64,000 nucleotides of DNA from Nitrospirota bacterium (GCA_011088105.1 JAALKI010000014.1:1-64000); one strand, 5' to 3'. Positions 52,606-62,812 are shown, counted from the stretch's first letter. Made by a program: numbers and translations. The notes: generated from the sequence alone by a model not told the origin.

Positions 52606-52821
52606 GAATCGACTTCCAACAAGGTTGGCAACTTTCCCCATGATGTCGGTGAGTTCTTTCCACTCTTCTGGTTGGAGTTCCTCTCTGAGCGTCGGATGAA
52701 GGCCCCATTTGGCGGTGACGTTTTTCCCTTCCCGTTCGACCACGACATTCAGGAGCTCTGTTTCGGGTTTTCGGGATGGCGTGCTGCGTGTTGAAGGGTC
52801 CTGTGAAGAACGGCTGGCCAT
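52558..52821 (-). CDS. Small protein of unknown function (87 aa), convergent with the radical SAM gene
   Basis: No family recognised. An excellent AAGGAGAG site lies 6 nt before ATG 52821, so this is very likely a real gene. The N-terminal third is Ser/Thr/Pro/Arg-rich and probably disordered. A compact part follows with a strand (TELLNVVVEREG), KWGLHPTLREELQPEEWKEL and an amphipathic helix ending TDIMGKVANLVGSRFSQVL. The tail is ESTGTA. It has no Cys, signal peptide or membrane segment. Its 3' end overlaps the end of the radical SAM gene by 48 bp. A RiPP-precursor role is conceivable but unproven; a ribosome- or DNA-binding accessory role is equally open. Confidence 0.7.
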   Translation of the reverse strand: MASRSSQDPSTRSTPSRKPETELLNVVVEREGKNVTAKWGLHPTLREELQPEEWKELTDIMGKVANLVGSRFSQVLTQNEKESTGTA

Positions 52822-53004
52822 TGTGTCTCTCCTTTCAGTATACTAAAACATTCTACGTGATTGAGCAGGTCTCTTGCTATCCTGAAGGCCTGTTGCCCCT
52901 ATTGTATGGTGATCCCGCCTGTTTCATGATCTCTTGATACTGGTTGACCAACACACAAGGAGGGAAGACAGTTTGGGAAAAATCATGAAAGAGGCACGAT
53001 ACAG

Positions 53005-53649
53005 ATGAAGCTTGATTTTCGCAAAATATGGGAGTCCCTTCAACATGAGGATTTCCGAAAATCGTTGACGATGAATGAATTGGCCAAGAATTTTTTCGAA
53101 GGCCTCTTTATTTTAGTGCCGGTGGTCGTCACGATTTGGGTGGTTGTCTTTGTCTTTGAACTCATTGATGGTTGGCTCAATATCCCTATTCCCGGTGTAG
53201 GGTTCCTCATCACGATTGCCATGATCATTCTCTCAGGCCGTTTGGCCTCGAATGTGTTTTTTCAGGGGGTCTTAGGATCTTTAGAAAATGTTTTGACGAA
53301 AACACCGTTTATTAAACTCGTGTATACATCAATCAAGGATTTGATCGAAGCGTTTATGGGAGAAAAAAAACGATTTGATCAGCCAGTCATTGTGAGCTTG
53401 ACTCCTGGAGGACATGCCGAAGCGATTGGGTTTGTGACTCGGCAAAGTCTAGAAGCCTTTGGCCTACATGATCATGTTGCGGTCTATTTCCCGCAATCCT
53501 ACAATTTTGCTGGGAATCTTCTGGTTTTTCCTCGGTCTCAGGTTCGTCCTTTACAGGTTGAGAGCTCCGAGGTTATGGCCTTTTTGGTTTCTGGCGGGGT
53601 CTCTGGTGGGAATCCTGTCCATGCCGATTCTGCTTCGTCGAGTGGTTAA
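53005..53649 (+). CDS. DUF502 membrane protein
   Basis: A 214-residue protein with two transmembrane helices (FFEGLFILVPVVVTIWVVVFVFEL and VGFLITIAMIILSGRLASNVFF) and the DUF502 signature SLENVLTKTPFIKLVYTSIKDLIEAFMGEK with a periplasmic or cytoplasmic beta-rich domain ending VYFPQSYNFAGNLLVFPRSQVRPL. The family is widespread and of unknown function. ATG 53005 follows a GAGGC site. It stands as a single gene before the rimP leader. Confidence 0.88.
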   Translation: MKLDFRKIWESLQHEDFRKSLTMNELAKNFFEGLFILVPVVVTIWVVVFVFELIDGWLNIPIPGVGFLITIAMIILSGRLASNVFFQGVLGSLENVLTKTPFIKLVYTSIKDLIEAFMGEKKRFDQPVIVSLTPGGHAEAIGFVTRQSLEAFGLHDHVAVYFPQSYNFAGNLLVFPRSQVRPLQVESSEVMAFLVSGGVSGGNPVHADSASSSG

Positions 53650-54042
53650 GGCCATGGTCATACGATGATTGTACAAGCTTGCTTTGACCAACAGAGCTGT
53701 TGCAGGTCATCGAGCCTATTTTCAATCTCCTGAGTTGATCCAGAAAAGGCTTTCGTCCGAGATTAAGGAGGCAATTCAATGCATTGAAACAGAGAGTCCA
53801 GAGTCCTTCTGACAGACATGGGGTTTTCTGGATTAGAAGATCGCAAGGGTCTTGTTTCTCGACGCATGTCTGTTCATGATGTGGGAGCTGCTGTATCGGG
53901 TCCATTTATAATGGAACGAAAGAGATGTGGGACGTTTCATACTTGTGTTTGCTGTAGCAAAGTGCTAGGGTATACTCCATTGAAGTGGGCGAATGCCCAC
54001 TTTTTTTTGTGTTGATTCTTCCAGGGCTCTTCAATCGTCAAG
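53650..54042 (+). promoter_or_regulatory. Leader region of the rimP-nusA-infB operon
   Basis: No gene in this 393-bp gap. A perfect -10-like TATAAT lies at 53907-53912 without a good -35 at 16-18 bp, so a promoter here is only tentative. The leader ends in a terminator-like hairpin listed separately. Confidence 0.5.
53983..54008 (+). terminator. Attenuator-like hairpin before rimP
   Basis: AAGTGGGC (53983-53990) and GCCCACTT (53995-54002) form a perfect 8-bp stem with a GAAT loop, followed by a run of T ending at 54008. It lies 34 bp before rimP and inside the operon leader. Similar GTGGGC/GCCCAC hairpins with T runs precede rimP in many bacteria (rimP-leader type), so it probably attenuates the operon and is not just the DUF502 terminator. 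Confidence 0.85.
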
Positions 54043-54522
54043 ATGGTATTAGCTGGAAAAGATATTGGAAAACAAATAAGAGACATTGCTGACCCCATCG
54101 CAAAAGCCTTGTGTTTAGAGGTGAACGATGTGTCCTGCCAAGGTCGAAAGGGTGGGACATTGGTTCGAGTAATTATCGACAAAGCCGAGGGAGTGAGCAT
54201 TCGTGATTGTGAACAATTCCACAATTCTCTGAGCCGGGCGCTTGATGTCGCTGACCCTATTTCCCATACCTATCGGCTAGAAGTTTCTTCTCCTGGTCTT
54301 GACCGCCCACTTCGGTCTCAAGATGACTACCAGCGTTCTGTTGGTAAGTTGTTGTATGTCAAGGTCTTTGAGCCGGTTCAGGGGCAATGGGTGCAGAGGG
54401 GACGGTTGGTTCAGGTTGATAATGCGGGCATTGTCCTACAGCCTGTAACGTCTCGCCGTGAGGGGCCTGTGGAAATCGCCTGGGATCTGATTGCGGTAGC
54501 AAGGTGTGAAGTGGAGTTTTAG
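54043..54522 (+). CDS. rimP: Ribosome maturation factor RimP
   Basis: A 159-residue RimP: VRVIIDKAEGVSIRDCEQFHNSLSRALD and the diagnostic YRLEVSSPGLDRPLRSQDDYQRSVG, then an SH3-like C-terminus. It helps 30S subunit assembly. It is the first gene of the operon and lies 77 bp before nusA, the standard order. No clear ribosome binding site precedes the ATG. Confidence 0.95.
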   Translation: MVLAGKDIGKQIRDIADPIAKALCLEVNDVSCQGRKGGTLVRVIIDKAEGVSIRDCEQFHNSLSRALDVADPISHTYRLEVSSPGLDRPLRSQDDYQRSVGKLLYVKVFEPVQGQWVQRGRLVQVDNAGIVLQPVTSRREGPVEIAWDLIAVARCEVEF

Positions 54523-54599
54523 ATGTTTGAATGTGTTGCCCCACTATATATGAACGTTTCGTGGTCTGAGAGAATTGGGAGCATGAAGGGGGTCGTGGT

Positions 54600-55820
54600 A
54601 TGAAGCGCGAGCTGATGGCGGTCATTGATCAATTGGGTCGCGAAAAGGGCATTGAAAAAGAGCGAATCTTGCTGGCTGTGGAGTCTGCGCTTCTGACGGC
54701 TGCTAAGAAGCGCTATGGGAATGAAAATATTCAGGTGCAAGTTGATCATCAGACCGGAGATATTTCCATCGTCTCTCTCAAAACGATTGCTGATATCGTC
54801 ACGGATAGTCGAATTGAGATTTCATTGGAAGAGGCTCGAGCAATTGATGCCGAAGCCGAAGCCGGTGATGAAATTGGCTCTGTTATTGAAATGGAAGAAT
54901 TTGGGCGCATCGCGGCGCAGGCAGCGAAACAGGTTATCTGTCAAAAGGTGCGCGAAGCTGAATGGGAGGCTGTCGAACGGGATTATTCCAAGCGGGAAGG
55001 TGAACTGGTTCATGGGATTATCCTAGGACAAGAACGCCGTAATTATTTGGTGGAGCTCGGCAAGGCCGAAGCCTTGTTGCCATTTCAGGAACAAATCCCT
55101 CGTGAAGTGCATCGTCGAGGTGATCGAATTCGGGCCTATCTCTTGGAAGTGCGGCGAACGCCAAAAGATGTGCATGTCATTCTTTCACGGGCACATCCTC
55201 AATTTGTCATGAAGTTGTTTCAATTGGAAGTGCCAGAAGTGGCTGAAAAGATTGTAGAGATCAAGAGTGTCGTTCGTGAACCAGGCGATCGAACAAAAAT
55301 TTCAGTTGTCTCTCGCGATAAAGCGGTTGATCCAGTTGGTGCCTGTGTTGGGGTCAAGGGGTCTCGTGTCCAAGCCATTGTTCGAGAATTAAGGGGAGAA
55401 AAAATTGATATCATTCCGTGGACGGATGATCCTCGTGTCTTTATCGGAGAAGCGCTCAATCCGGCCTCCATTGAAAAGGTTGGCGTCGATGAACAGAAAA
55501 AAGCGGCGTTAGTGGTGGTGGCTGACTCTCAACTGTCCTTAGCCATCGGTAAAAATGGGCAGAATGTACGCTTGGCGGCTAAATTGACTGGATGGAAAAT
55601 TGATATCATTAGCGCGAGTGAATATGAAAAAGAAAAGTTAGAGCGGGAAAAAGAAATCAAAGCTGCATTGGCTGAAGAGGCTGCTGCTCAGGCTGAGCAA
55701 GAAGAGGGGAAATTGCTGAATGCCCAGGGTCTTTCACTTGATAGTTCTGATGCCCTCGTCTCTTCAGAAGGCTTCGAGAGGGAGATAGCCGTTGATCCAG
55801 GAGATTCATCTTCTTTATGA
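54600..55820 (+). CDS. nusA: Transcription termination/antitermination factor NusA
   Basis: A 406-residue NusA: N-terminal RNA polymerase-binding domain (IDQLGREKGIEKERILLAVE), S1 domain (about 135-200), KH1 and KH2 (DPVGACVGVKGSRVQAIVRELRGEKIDI and LSLAIGKNGQNVRLAAKLTGWKIDI), and a short acidic tail instead of the long AR-repeat domain of enterobacteria. An AAGGGGG site precedes ATG 54600. The stop overlaps the infB start (ATGA). Confidence 0.96.
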   Translation: MKRELMAVIDQLGREKGIEKERILLAVESALLTAAKKRYGNENIQVQVDHQTGDISIVSLKTIADIVTDSRIEISLEEARAIDAEAEAGDEIGSVIEMEEFGRIAAQAAKQVICQKVREAEWEAVERDYSKREGELVHGIILGQERRNYLVELGKAEALLPFQEQIPREVHRRGDRIRAYLLEVRRTPKDVHVILSRAHPQFVMKLFQLEVPEVAEKIVEIKSVVREPGDRTKISVVSRDKAVDPVGACVGVKGSRVQAIVRELRGEKIDIIPWTDDPRVFIGEALNPASIEKVGVDEQKKAALVVVADSQLSLAIGKNGQNVRLAAKLTGWKIDIISASEYEKEKLEREKEIKAALAEEAAAQAEQEEGKLLNAQGLSLDSSDALVSSEGFEREIAVDPGDSSSL

Positions 55821-58417
55821 GTGCGAGTGGCAGTATGCGAGTGTATGAATTAGCAAAAATGTTAGGGGTTGAGAGTCGGGTGCTGATCCCAGAATTGATC
55901 CATTTGGGGGTTGAAGTAACCTCTCATAGTAATGCGCTTGATGATGATAGTGTTCAAAAAGCCATAAAGGCGATGGCTGAAAAGGGTATCACTATTCAGC
56001 CTGGTCTTTCCCCTGAGACGATGGGTAGGAAAAAGTCCGGATCTGCTAAACATTCCTCAAAGGTCTCTGATGGGATTTCCAAAGTACGTGAAGAGGGAAA
56101 ACGAGGACAGAATAATTCCGCGCTTCTTGAGGCTGAAGACCGGCCTAAGCATGAAAAAAAGCACATTCTTTTTAAGCGACGAAAAGCCCCGCTTCCTGCC
56201 AATCTTGAGGGTTTAGATGAATTATCACCGTTAGAAGAAGATGCTGAATCAGGGTCGTCTCCGGTGACGCTCGTGGATCCCTCGGTTTCTTCTTCTGAAA
56301 CAGCAGATCTTCCGTCTATGGTAGAACCAGCAGCCGACTCTGAGGGAGAGCCAACGGTTTCTGATACTCCGATTTCACCTTCACTTCCTCCGGTGACCCT
56401 TGATGAGGGTTCAGCCGTGCCTAGCCAGCCACATGCCGAAAAAAAGACCAGTGAACCATCAAATGACAAGATTGAGGGACCTGAAAAACGAAAGATGCGC
56501 AAGGGGGGGAAGCATCGAGATGAAGATTTATTTGCGCAAAAATATGAAGATGCTGCCCGCTGGCAAGATCTGAGATCGCTGCCGACGTTGCGACGGGAAG
56601 AACGTTCTCGTCATCCTCAACCTAGTTCTCCTGCCGATGTTACAAAGCCTCGGAAAAAAACGGTGAAACTGAATCCAGGGGTTACGGTCAAGGAATTTGC
56701 TGAATTGTTAGGTCAGCGTCCCACCGATGTCATTCGGAAGTTAATGGATGTTGGTCTGCTCCTGACGTTAAACCAGCCCATGAATTTAGATGCCGGTGTC
56801 TTGCTTGCGGAAGGATATGGCGTCACCGCAGAGATTGTTCAAGAAAAAGGCGGCGAAGCGCTGATTGAAGAAGTACTTGAAATGACGGGTGAGAGTCAGT
56901 TGGTTCCACGGCCGCCGGTTGTGACGGTCATGGGGCATGTCGATCATGGTAAAACATCTCTGCTTGATGCTATTAGGCAAACCAAGGTAACCGAGCGTGA
57001 GGCTGGAGGGATTACTCAACATATTGGTGCGTATACGGTGCTTGTTGGAGAGAAGCAGATTACATTTTTGGATACGCCAGGACATGAAGCCTTTACAGCC
57101 ATGAGGGCTCGAGGTGCACAGGCAACAGATATTGTGATCTTAGTAGTGGCCGCAGACGATGGGGTTATGCCACAAACGATTGAAGCGGCTCATCATGCTC
57201 AAGCGGCGAATGTTCCAATTATTGTTGCGGTGAATAAAATAGATAAGCCTGGTGCGAATCCTGATCGTGTCAAGCAGGGATTATCAGAGCAGGGTGTTGT
57301 TCCTGAAGATTGGGGAGGGCAGACGATCTTTGTTGAGGTCTCAGCAAAGCAAAAGCTGGGGCTTGAAGGATTGTTGGACATGATTTTGCTTCAGGCTGAA
57401 GTGCTTGAACTTAAGGCTGAAATTGGATGCGTGGCCAAGGGTATTGTGCTTGAATCAAAATTAGACCGAGGACGTGGCCCTGTCGCGACAGTGTTGGTGC
57501 AGAGTGGTGTGCTTCGAACGGGAGCGGCATTTGTCGTGGGGTTAGCACACGGTCGAGTGCGTGTGATGATGGCTCATGATGGGAAGAAGTTAACTGAGGC
57601 GGGTCCCTCAATGCCGGTTGAAGTTGTAGGACTACTTGGTGTGCCTTCAGCAGGGGATGTGTTTGTTGTCGTGAAAGATGAACGGATGGCTCGGGAAATT
57701 GCCGAGGGGCGCAAACATAAACACCGAATGTCTGAATTAGAGACCAGTGGGCCTCGCATGACCCTGGATGATCTCTATTCTCAAATCAAAGAAGAAGCGG
57801 TGAAAGAATTGTCAATGGTGGTCAAGGCTGACGTACAAGGGTCGCTTGGTGCTTTGTGTGAATCATTAAGGAAAATTTCTGATCAGGCGGTTAAGCTCCA
57901 GTTCATCCATAGTGGGGTTGGGGGCATAACAGAATCGGATGTCTTGTTGGCGGCAGCCTCCAATGCCATGATTATTGGATTTCATGTTCGTCCAGAGCCA
58001 AAGGTGGCAATGTTGGCGGAACGAGAAAGAGTGGATATCCGTTTATATACCGTCATCTATAATGTTCTTGATGATATCAAAGCGGCTGCAGAGGGGCTGT
58101 TAGATCCAACGATCACGGAAAGAGTTCTTGGTCGAGCCGAGGTGCGTGAAGTTTTCACGATTCCAAAAATTGGGGCGATCGCAGGGTGTTATGTCAGTGA
58201 TGGCACGATTGTCAGAGGGAGTGAAGGGGCTCGGATAATTCGGGACCATGTCACGGTCTATGAGGGAAAAATTGGATCGCTGCGACGTTTTAAAGATGAT
58301 GTGAGAGAGGTTCAGCAAGGGTATGAATGCGGAATTGGGATTGAGAATTTCAATGATATGAAGGTTGGGGATATTATTGAAGCCTATGCCCTGGATAAGA
58401 TCCCCGCAAAATTGTAA
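55817..58417 (+). CDS. infB: Translation initiation factor IF-2
   Basis: An 866-residue IF-2. An N-terminal IF2_N helix domain ([21 protein letters not shown]) is followed by a charged linker rich in Ser, Pro, Glu and Lys (about 70-285), then a second IF2_N and the GTPase with G1 [17 protein letters not shown]3 DTPGHEAF, G4 NKIDK, and beta-barrel and C-terminal domains that bind fMet-tRNA. It positions initiator tRNA on the 30S subunit. The start overlaps the nusA stop by 4 bp. Confidence 0.97.
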   Translation: MSASGSMRVYELAKMLGVESRVLIPELIHLGVEVTSHSNALDDDSVQKAIKAMAEKGITIQPGLSPETMGRKKSGSAKHSSKVSDGISKVREEGKRGQNNSALLEAEDRPKHEKKHILFKRRKAPLPANLEGLDELSPLEEDAESGSSPVTLVDPSVSSSETADLPSMVEPAADSEGEPTVSDTPISPSLPPVTLDEGSAVPSQPHAEKKTSEPSNDKIEGPEKRKMRKGGKHRDEDLFAQKYEDAARWQDLRSLPTLRREERSRHPQPSSPADVTKPRKKTVKLNPGVTVKEFAELLGQRPTDVIRKLMDVGLLLTLNQPMNLDAGVLLAEGYGVTAEIVQEKGGEALIEEVLEMTGESQLVPRPPVVTVMGHVDHGKTSLLDAIRQTKVTEREAGGITQHIGAYTVLVGEKQITFLDTPGHEAFTAMRARGAQATDIVILVVAADDGVMPQTIEAAHHAQAANVPIIVAVNKIDKPGANPDRVKQGLSEQGVVPEDWGGQTIFVEVSAKQKLGLEGLLDMILLQAEVLELKAEIGCVAKGIVLESKLDRGRGPVATVLVQSGVLRTGAAFVVGLAHGRVRVMMAHDGKKLTEAGPSMPVEVVGLLGVPSAGDVFVVVKDERMAREIAEGRKHKHRMSELETSGPRMTLDDLYSQIKEEAVKELSMVVKADVQGSLGALCESLRKISDQAVKLQFIHSGVGGITESDVLLAAASNAMIIGFHVRPEPKVAMLAERERVDIRLYTVIYNVLDDIKAAAEGLLDPTITERVLGRAEVREVFTIPKIGAIAGCYVSDGTIVRGSEGARIIRDHVTVYEGKIGSLRRFKDDVREVQQGYECGIGIENFNDMKVGDIIEAYALDKIPAKL

Positions 58418-58544
58418 GATTATGGGCGTAATCGTTTTTCAGGATGTAGCCATGAATCCAACGTACGCACATTCTGATTCGTTTCAAGGAAGATCATCGC
58501 CGTGTATGTCTTTTGGGTTGGCGCCTTAGCAAACAATGTAACGA

Positions 58545-58832
58545 ATGCACATGGTGATCGGTCTCTGTACGGTTGAACTCCATTTGCCTGATAGTCATTC
58601 TCTTAAGGCCAAACGTCAAGTCCTGTCTAGTGTCAAAACCCGTCTTCGAAACAAATTGAATGTATCAGTGGCAGAAGTCGAAGGAAACGATCTGTGGCAA
58701 CGCATGGTATTGGGGATTGCCTGTGTGGGTAATGAGACCAGCCATGTGAATCGTGTCTTGGATCATGCATTGAATGTTATTCGGGCATACACATCGCTCA
58801 ATGTCCTTCGTTCTCGTATTGATATATTATGA
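58545..58832 (+). CDS. DUF503 family protein
   Basis: A 95-residue ferredoxin-like-fold protein with the DUF503 features VIGLCTVELHLPDSHSLKAKRQVL and NVSVAEVEGNDLWQRMVLGIACVGNE. The family (YlxP in Bacillus) commonly sits between infB and rbfA and is of uncertain function, perhaps ribosome linked. Two ATG codons (58545, 58551) could start it; no strong binding site is seen. Confidence 0.9.
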   Translation: MHMVIGLCTVELHLPDSHSLKAKRQVLSSVKTRLRNKLNVSVAEVEGNDLWQRMVLGIACVGNETSHVNRVLDHALNVIRAYTSLNVLRSRIDIL

Positions 58833-58862
58833 CGATGTCTTATGCCAATTCATCTTTGAACA

Positions 58863-59252
58863 ATGGCCAGACCGACCTATAAACGAGCTGAACGCGTTGC
58901 AGACCAAATTCGTATGGAAGTGGCAGACATTCTTGCAAAAAAAATAAAGGATCCCCGTATTGCGTTCGTGACCATTACGGATGTTGATTTGTCTAGCGAT
59001 TTACGAATTGCCAGGGTTTACGTGACGTGTTTGTCAAAGCAAGTTGAAGAAGAAGCTGTTTTTAAGGGATTAGGATGCGCTAGAGGGTTCATTCGGACAG
59101 AACTTGGTCGTCGGATGGATTTACGGTATGTTCCTGAGTTGATCTTTAAGCCAGACGCTAGTGGAGTCTATGGGGATCGCATTGGCCAGATTCTCGATGG
59201 GCTGAACGTACATGATGAGGCAGGTGATGACAACGATCCAACAGACGCCTAA
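58863..59252 (+). CDS. rbfA: 30S ribosome-binding factor RbfA
   Basis: A 129-residue RbfA with a KH-like fold: RVADQIRMEVADILAKKIKDPRIAFVTITDVDLSSDLRIARVYVT and LGRRMDLRYVPELIFKPD. It aids late 16S rRNA processing and cold adaptation. It lies 30 bp after the DUF503 gene and 28 bp before truB, the canonical order. Confidence 0.95.
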   Translation: MARPTYKRAERVADQIRMEVADILAKKIKDPRIAFVTITDVDLSSDLRIARVYVTCLSKQVEEEAVFKGLGCARGFIRTELGRRMDLRYVPELIFKPDASGVYGDRIGQILDGLNVHDEAGDDNDPTDA

Positions 59253-59280
59253 GTCTGGAAAGCTGACCAAGGGGAGAAGG

Positions 59281-60282
59281 ATGAAGCGACGGCGAGATCT
59301 GCTGGAAACATCTGAACCGTTTGATGGCATATTGAATGTGTATAAGCCGTCAGGATGGACGTCTCATGATGTTGTGGCTGCTCTCCGCACGCGACTTGGC
59401 CAAGAGAAAGTTGGGCATGCTGGAACGTTGGATCCTGCAGCAACAGGAGTTTTGCCTGTCTTATTGGGAAAAGCGACAAAGATTTCGTCCTATCTTATGG
59501 ACTGGGAAAAAGAATATCGTGCGGTGTTACGGTTAGGTCAGAGTACTGATACTCAAGATGCAACGGGAGTGGTCATAAGCGAGGCCTGTCCGGAAGGCAT
59601 TTCTGAGGAGTCGATTTATGCGACGGTAAACCAGTTTTACGGTAGGATCGAACAAATTCCTCCTATGTATTCAGCCATCAAGGTTGCTGGACGTCCTTTA
59701 TATAAGGCCGCTCGTGCAGGACAAATTGTCGAACGCGCTCCCCGTTTTGTGACCATTCATCATATTGAAGTGCAGTCCATTCATGGACCAGATGTTGCCT
59801 TATGCGTTCGGACATCCAAAGGGACCTATATTCGGACATTGTGTGCTGATATTGGGCAACGATTAGGGGTAGGGGGACATATGCGGGAATTGATTCGGTC
59901 TCGCGTTGGTCCACTTTGTCTTGAGCAGGCGTTACCCCTGGCTCAATGGTCGAGAAGCTGCCTGCAAAATGAAAATCCATTGACACGATTGACACTTGAT
60001 CAGGCGCTAGCTTTTCTCCCCGCTGTCATTGTAGACCCAGCGATGGTTTCTCTGGTGCTGCATGGCACCCCGGTTCCCCATTCAGCGATAGTCTATGAAA
60101 AGCCGTTGGAGTCGTCCAGTTTGGAAAACGAACATATGGTTAGGGTGAAGGATCGCAATGGGTGTCTTCTTGCTCTAGGCAAGTCAAGTGTAGACACTGG
60201 AGGGCCGCAAGGTGGAGAAGCACGGTTAGCCATCGTAAGACTTTTGGTTGATCAGTCTCGAGATGGCATGCTGGCTCGTTAG
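59281..60282 (+). CDS. truB: tRNA pseudouridine(55) synthase
   Basis: A 333-residue TruB: GILNVYKPSGWTSHDVV, the catalytic Asp in KVGHAGTLDPAATGVLPVLLGKATK, and a C-terminal PUA-like segment. It makes pseudouridine 55 in the T loop of tRNAs. The start is ATG 59281 behind GGGGAGAAGG; upstream in-frame ATG codons lie inside rbfA and are less likely. Confidence 0.95.
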   Translation: MKRRRDLLETSEPFDGILNVYKPSGWTSHDVVAALRTRLGQEKVGHAGTLDPAATGVLPVLLGKATKISSYLMDWEKEYRAVLRLGQSTDTQDATGVVISEACPEGISEESIYATVNQFYGRIEQIPPMYSAIKVAGRPLYKAARAGQIVERAPRFVTIHHIEVQSIHGPDVALCVRTSKGTYIRTLCADIGQRLGVGGHMRELIRSRVGPLCLEQALPLAQWSRSCLQNENPLTRLTLDQALAFLPAVIVDPAMVSLVLHGTPVPHSAIVYEKPLESSSLENEHMVRVKDRNGCLLALGKSSVDTGGPQGGEARLAIVRLLVDQSRDGMLAR

Positions 60283-60343
60283 GTCGGAAGCGTAAATGAG
60301 GGACCCATTAATCTTGAATTTTTGAAACAGAGGAGCACAGGCT

Positions 60344-60613
60344 ATGGCGTTCACCAAAGAAGAAAAAACAGGAATCATGCATCAATACCGTCAACATGAT
60401 ACAGATACGGGATCGTCCGAAGTGCAAATTGCATTGCTCACGAACCGTATTGCCTATTTGACTGAACACTTTAAGTCGCACAAAAAAGATCATCATTCGA
60501 GGCATGGCTTGTTAAGAATGGTCAGCCGCCGCCGGCGGCTCTTAGACTATTTGCATCGGGTGAGTGTTGATCGCTATCGAAAGGTATTGGCCTCTCTAGG
60601 CTTGAGAAAATAA
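60344..60613 (+). CDS. rpsO: 30S ribosomal protein S15
   Basis: An 89-residue S15 of exactly the usual length: [50 protein letters not shown]. It binds 16S rRNA early in 30S assembly. A GAGGAG site precedes the ATG. It is followed by pnp 74 bp on, as in most bacteria. Confidence 0.98.
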   Translation: MAFTKEEKTGIMHQYRQHDTDTGSSEVQIALLTNRIAYLTEHFKSHKKDHHSRHGLLRMVSRRRRLLDYLHRVSVDRYRKVLASLGLRK

Positions 60614-60687
60614 AGACGGAGTTCATTGTCTGCGTACGCATGCGGATGGGTTGGATGAGTGCAGTCGGCTAAAAGGAGTATAGATAG

Positions 60688-62802
60688 ATGGTACATACAA
60701 TTGAATTTGATGTCGCGGGTCGTCTCATGCGGTTAGAGACGGGACGCATGGCAAAACAGGCAGATGGAGCGGTCTTGGCTTCTTACGGGGACACGGTCGT
60801 GTTGGCAACGGCAGTGGCGTCAAAGACCCTAAATCCACAAACAGACTTCCTTCCTTTAACCGTTAATTATCAGGAAAAAGCCTACGCAGCTGGAAAAATT
60901 CCTGGAGGGTTTTTTAAACGAGAGGGAGCGCCATCTGAGAAGGAAGTGCTGACGAGCCGATTGATTGATCGTCCTATTCGACCCCTGATCCCAGACGGGT
61001 TTTTTTATGAAACTCAAGTGATTGTGTCTGTGCTATCGGTCGACCAGACAATGACTTCTGATGTCTTGGGGATGACCGCGGCGTCAGCGGCCCTGGCCAT
61101 TTCGGATATTCCCTTCGGGGGGGCGTTAGCTGGTGTCAGAATCGGTCGGGTGAATGGGGATTTTGTGGTCAACCCCGATCTGAACGCCTTGGAACATAGC
61201 GACCTGGATTTAGTGGTGGCTGGGACAGATGATGCCATCATGATGGTTGAGTCTGAAGCCAATGGGCTGTCAGAGGCGGTCATGTTGGAGGCGCTTGAGT
61301 TGGCTCACCGTGAGATCAAAAAGATCACGGCCAAGATTATGGAGCTCCAGCAAATGATTGGGCCTACGAAACGAGCGGTTGCATTAGATCCGATTAGCCC
61401 TGAACTGGCAGAACAAGTCAGAAACTTGGTGGCGGATTCTATCCGAGAAGCGATTGTTATCCCCAATAAGAGTGCTCGCCAAGAACGGCTTGATCATATC
61501 CTCAAGGAGGCGGTTGGTACACTAGGTGGTGAAGACTCTGCGCAAGGACAACATGTTCGTCGAGCATATCATTCCTTGGAATACACGGAAGTGCGAGACA
61601 TGATTCTTGAGAAGGGTGTGCGGGCGGATGGTAGAGGCCCTCAGGATATCCGCACGATTACCTGTGAAACGGGCATTCTTCCCCGGACACATGGGTCAGC
61701 GTTGTTTACTCGTGGAGAGACGCAAAGTCTTGCCGTGGTGACGCTTGGTACGACGGATGATGAGCAACGGATTGATGCGCTGGAAGGTGAATACTTTCGG
61801 AATTTTATGCTGCATTATAACTTTCCTCCATTCAGTGTCGGAGAGGCTAGGCCGCTTCGGTCCCCGGGGAGGCGAGAAGTTGGACATGGGAAGTTGGCCG
61901 TTCGTGCGCTGAGTGCTGTGATGCCGAGCAAGGAAGATTTTCCTTATACCATTCGTTTGGTCTCGGACATTCTTGAGTCTAATGGTTCGTCGTCCATGGC
62001 CACGGTTTGTGGAGGGGCTCTCGCATTAATGGACGCTGGGGTTCCCATCAAAGAACCAGTGGCTGGCATTGCCATGGGGTTGATCAAGGAAGGAGATCGT
62101 ATCTTGATCCTGTCGGATATCTTAGGATTAGAAGATCATTTGGGAGATATGGACTTCAAAGTGACTGGAACGAAAGATGGAGTCACCGCTCTGCAAATGG
62201 ATATCAAAATTAAAGGGATTACGACGGATCTCATGCGGCAAGCGCTGGAACAGGCTCGGGTTGGTCGCTTGCACATTCTTGAAAAAATGGCGGAATCCTT
62301 GTCTGCACCTCGTTCACAGCTTGCAGCCTGTGCTCCACGAATTTTTAATTTGCAAATCAAACAAGACAAGATTCGTGATGTCATTGGCCCTGGTGGAAAA
62401 ATGATTCGAAGCATTATTTCGGAATGTGGAGTCAAAGTGAATGTCAATGACTCTGGACAGGTGACTATTGCGTCTGTGGATGAAGCCTCAGCGCAAAAAG
62501 CCATTGATATGATTCAGCGTCTGACTGAAGAAGTTGAAATAGGGAAACTCTATTTAGGAACCGTCAAAAAAATTGTCGACTTTGGCGCATTTGTCGAAAT
62601 ATTACCGAATATGGATGGCCTTGTTCATATTTCCCAAATCGCTCACCACAGAGTGAATGCCGTATCTGATGAGCTGTCGGAGGGCGAGCAAGTGCTTGTG
62701 AAAGTGTTGGAAGTTGATCGGCAAGGGAAAATACGGTTGAGTCGTAAGGAGGCCATGGCTGAAGATGGGTCCTCCACAGAAGAGACCGTGAATCCTGCCT
62801 AA
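60688..62802 (+). CDS. pnp: Polyribonucleotide nucleotidyltransferase (PNPase)
   Basis: A 704-residue PNPase: two RNase PH domains (the first around FLPLTVNYQEKAYAAGKIPGGF, the second with MASVCGGALALMDAG-type SSSMATVCGGALALMDAGVPI), a KH domain (VIGPGGKMIRSI) and an S1 domain (IVDFGAFVEILPNMDGLVHISQI). It is a phosphorolytic 3'-5' exoribonuclease. The start follows AAGGAG. An M16 peptidase gene follows 10 bp after the stop, as in many bacteria. Confidence 0.97.
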   Translation: MVHTIEFDVAGRLMRLETGRMAKQADGAVLASYGDTVVLATAVASKTLNPQTDFLPLTVNYQEKAYAAGKIPGGFFKREGAPSEKEVLTSRLIDRPIRPLIPDGFFYETQVIVSVLSVDQTMTSDVLGMTAASAALAISDIPFGGALAGVRIGRVNGDFVVNPDLNALEHSDLDLVVAGTDDAIMMVESEANGLSEAVMLEALELAHREIKKITAKIMELQQMIGPTKRAVALDPISPELAEQVRNLVADSIREAIVIPNKSARQERLDHILKEAVGTLGGEDSAQGQHVRRAYHSLEYTEVRDMILEKGVRADGRGPQDIRTITCETGILPRTHGSALFTRGETQSLAVVTLGTTDDEQRIDALEGEYFRNFMLHYNFPPFSVGEARPLRSPGRREVGHGKLAVRALSAVMPSKEDFPYTIRLVSDILESNGSSSMATVCGGALALMDAGVPIKEPVAGIAMGLIKEGDRILILSDILGLEDHLGDMDFKVTGTKDGVTALQMDIKIKGITTDLMRQALEQARVGRLHILEKMAESLSAPRSQLAACAPRIFNLQIKQDKIRDVIGPGGKMIRSIISECGVKVNVNDSGQVTIASVDEASAQKAIDMIQRLTEEVEIGKLYLGTVKKIVDFGAFVEILPNMDGLVHISQIAHHRVNAVSDELSEGEQVLVKVLEVDRQGKIRLSRKEAMAEDGSSTEETVNPA

Positions 62803-62812
62803 AGGCCTATTT

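Noticed and set aside
53818-54015. 65-codon plus-strand frame before rimP
   Set aside because: It covers the -10-like box and the attenuator hairpin, lacks a ribosome binding site and has no protein-like pattern.
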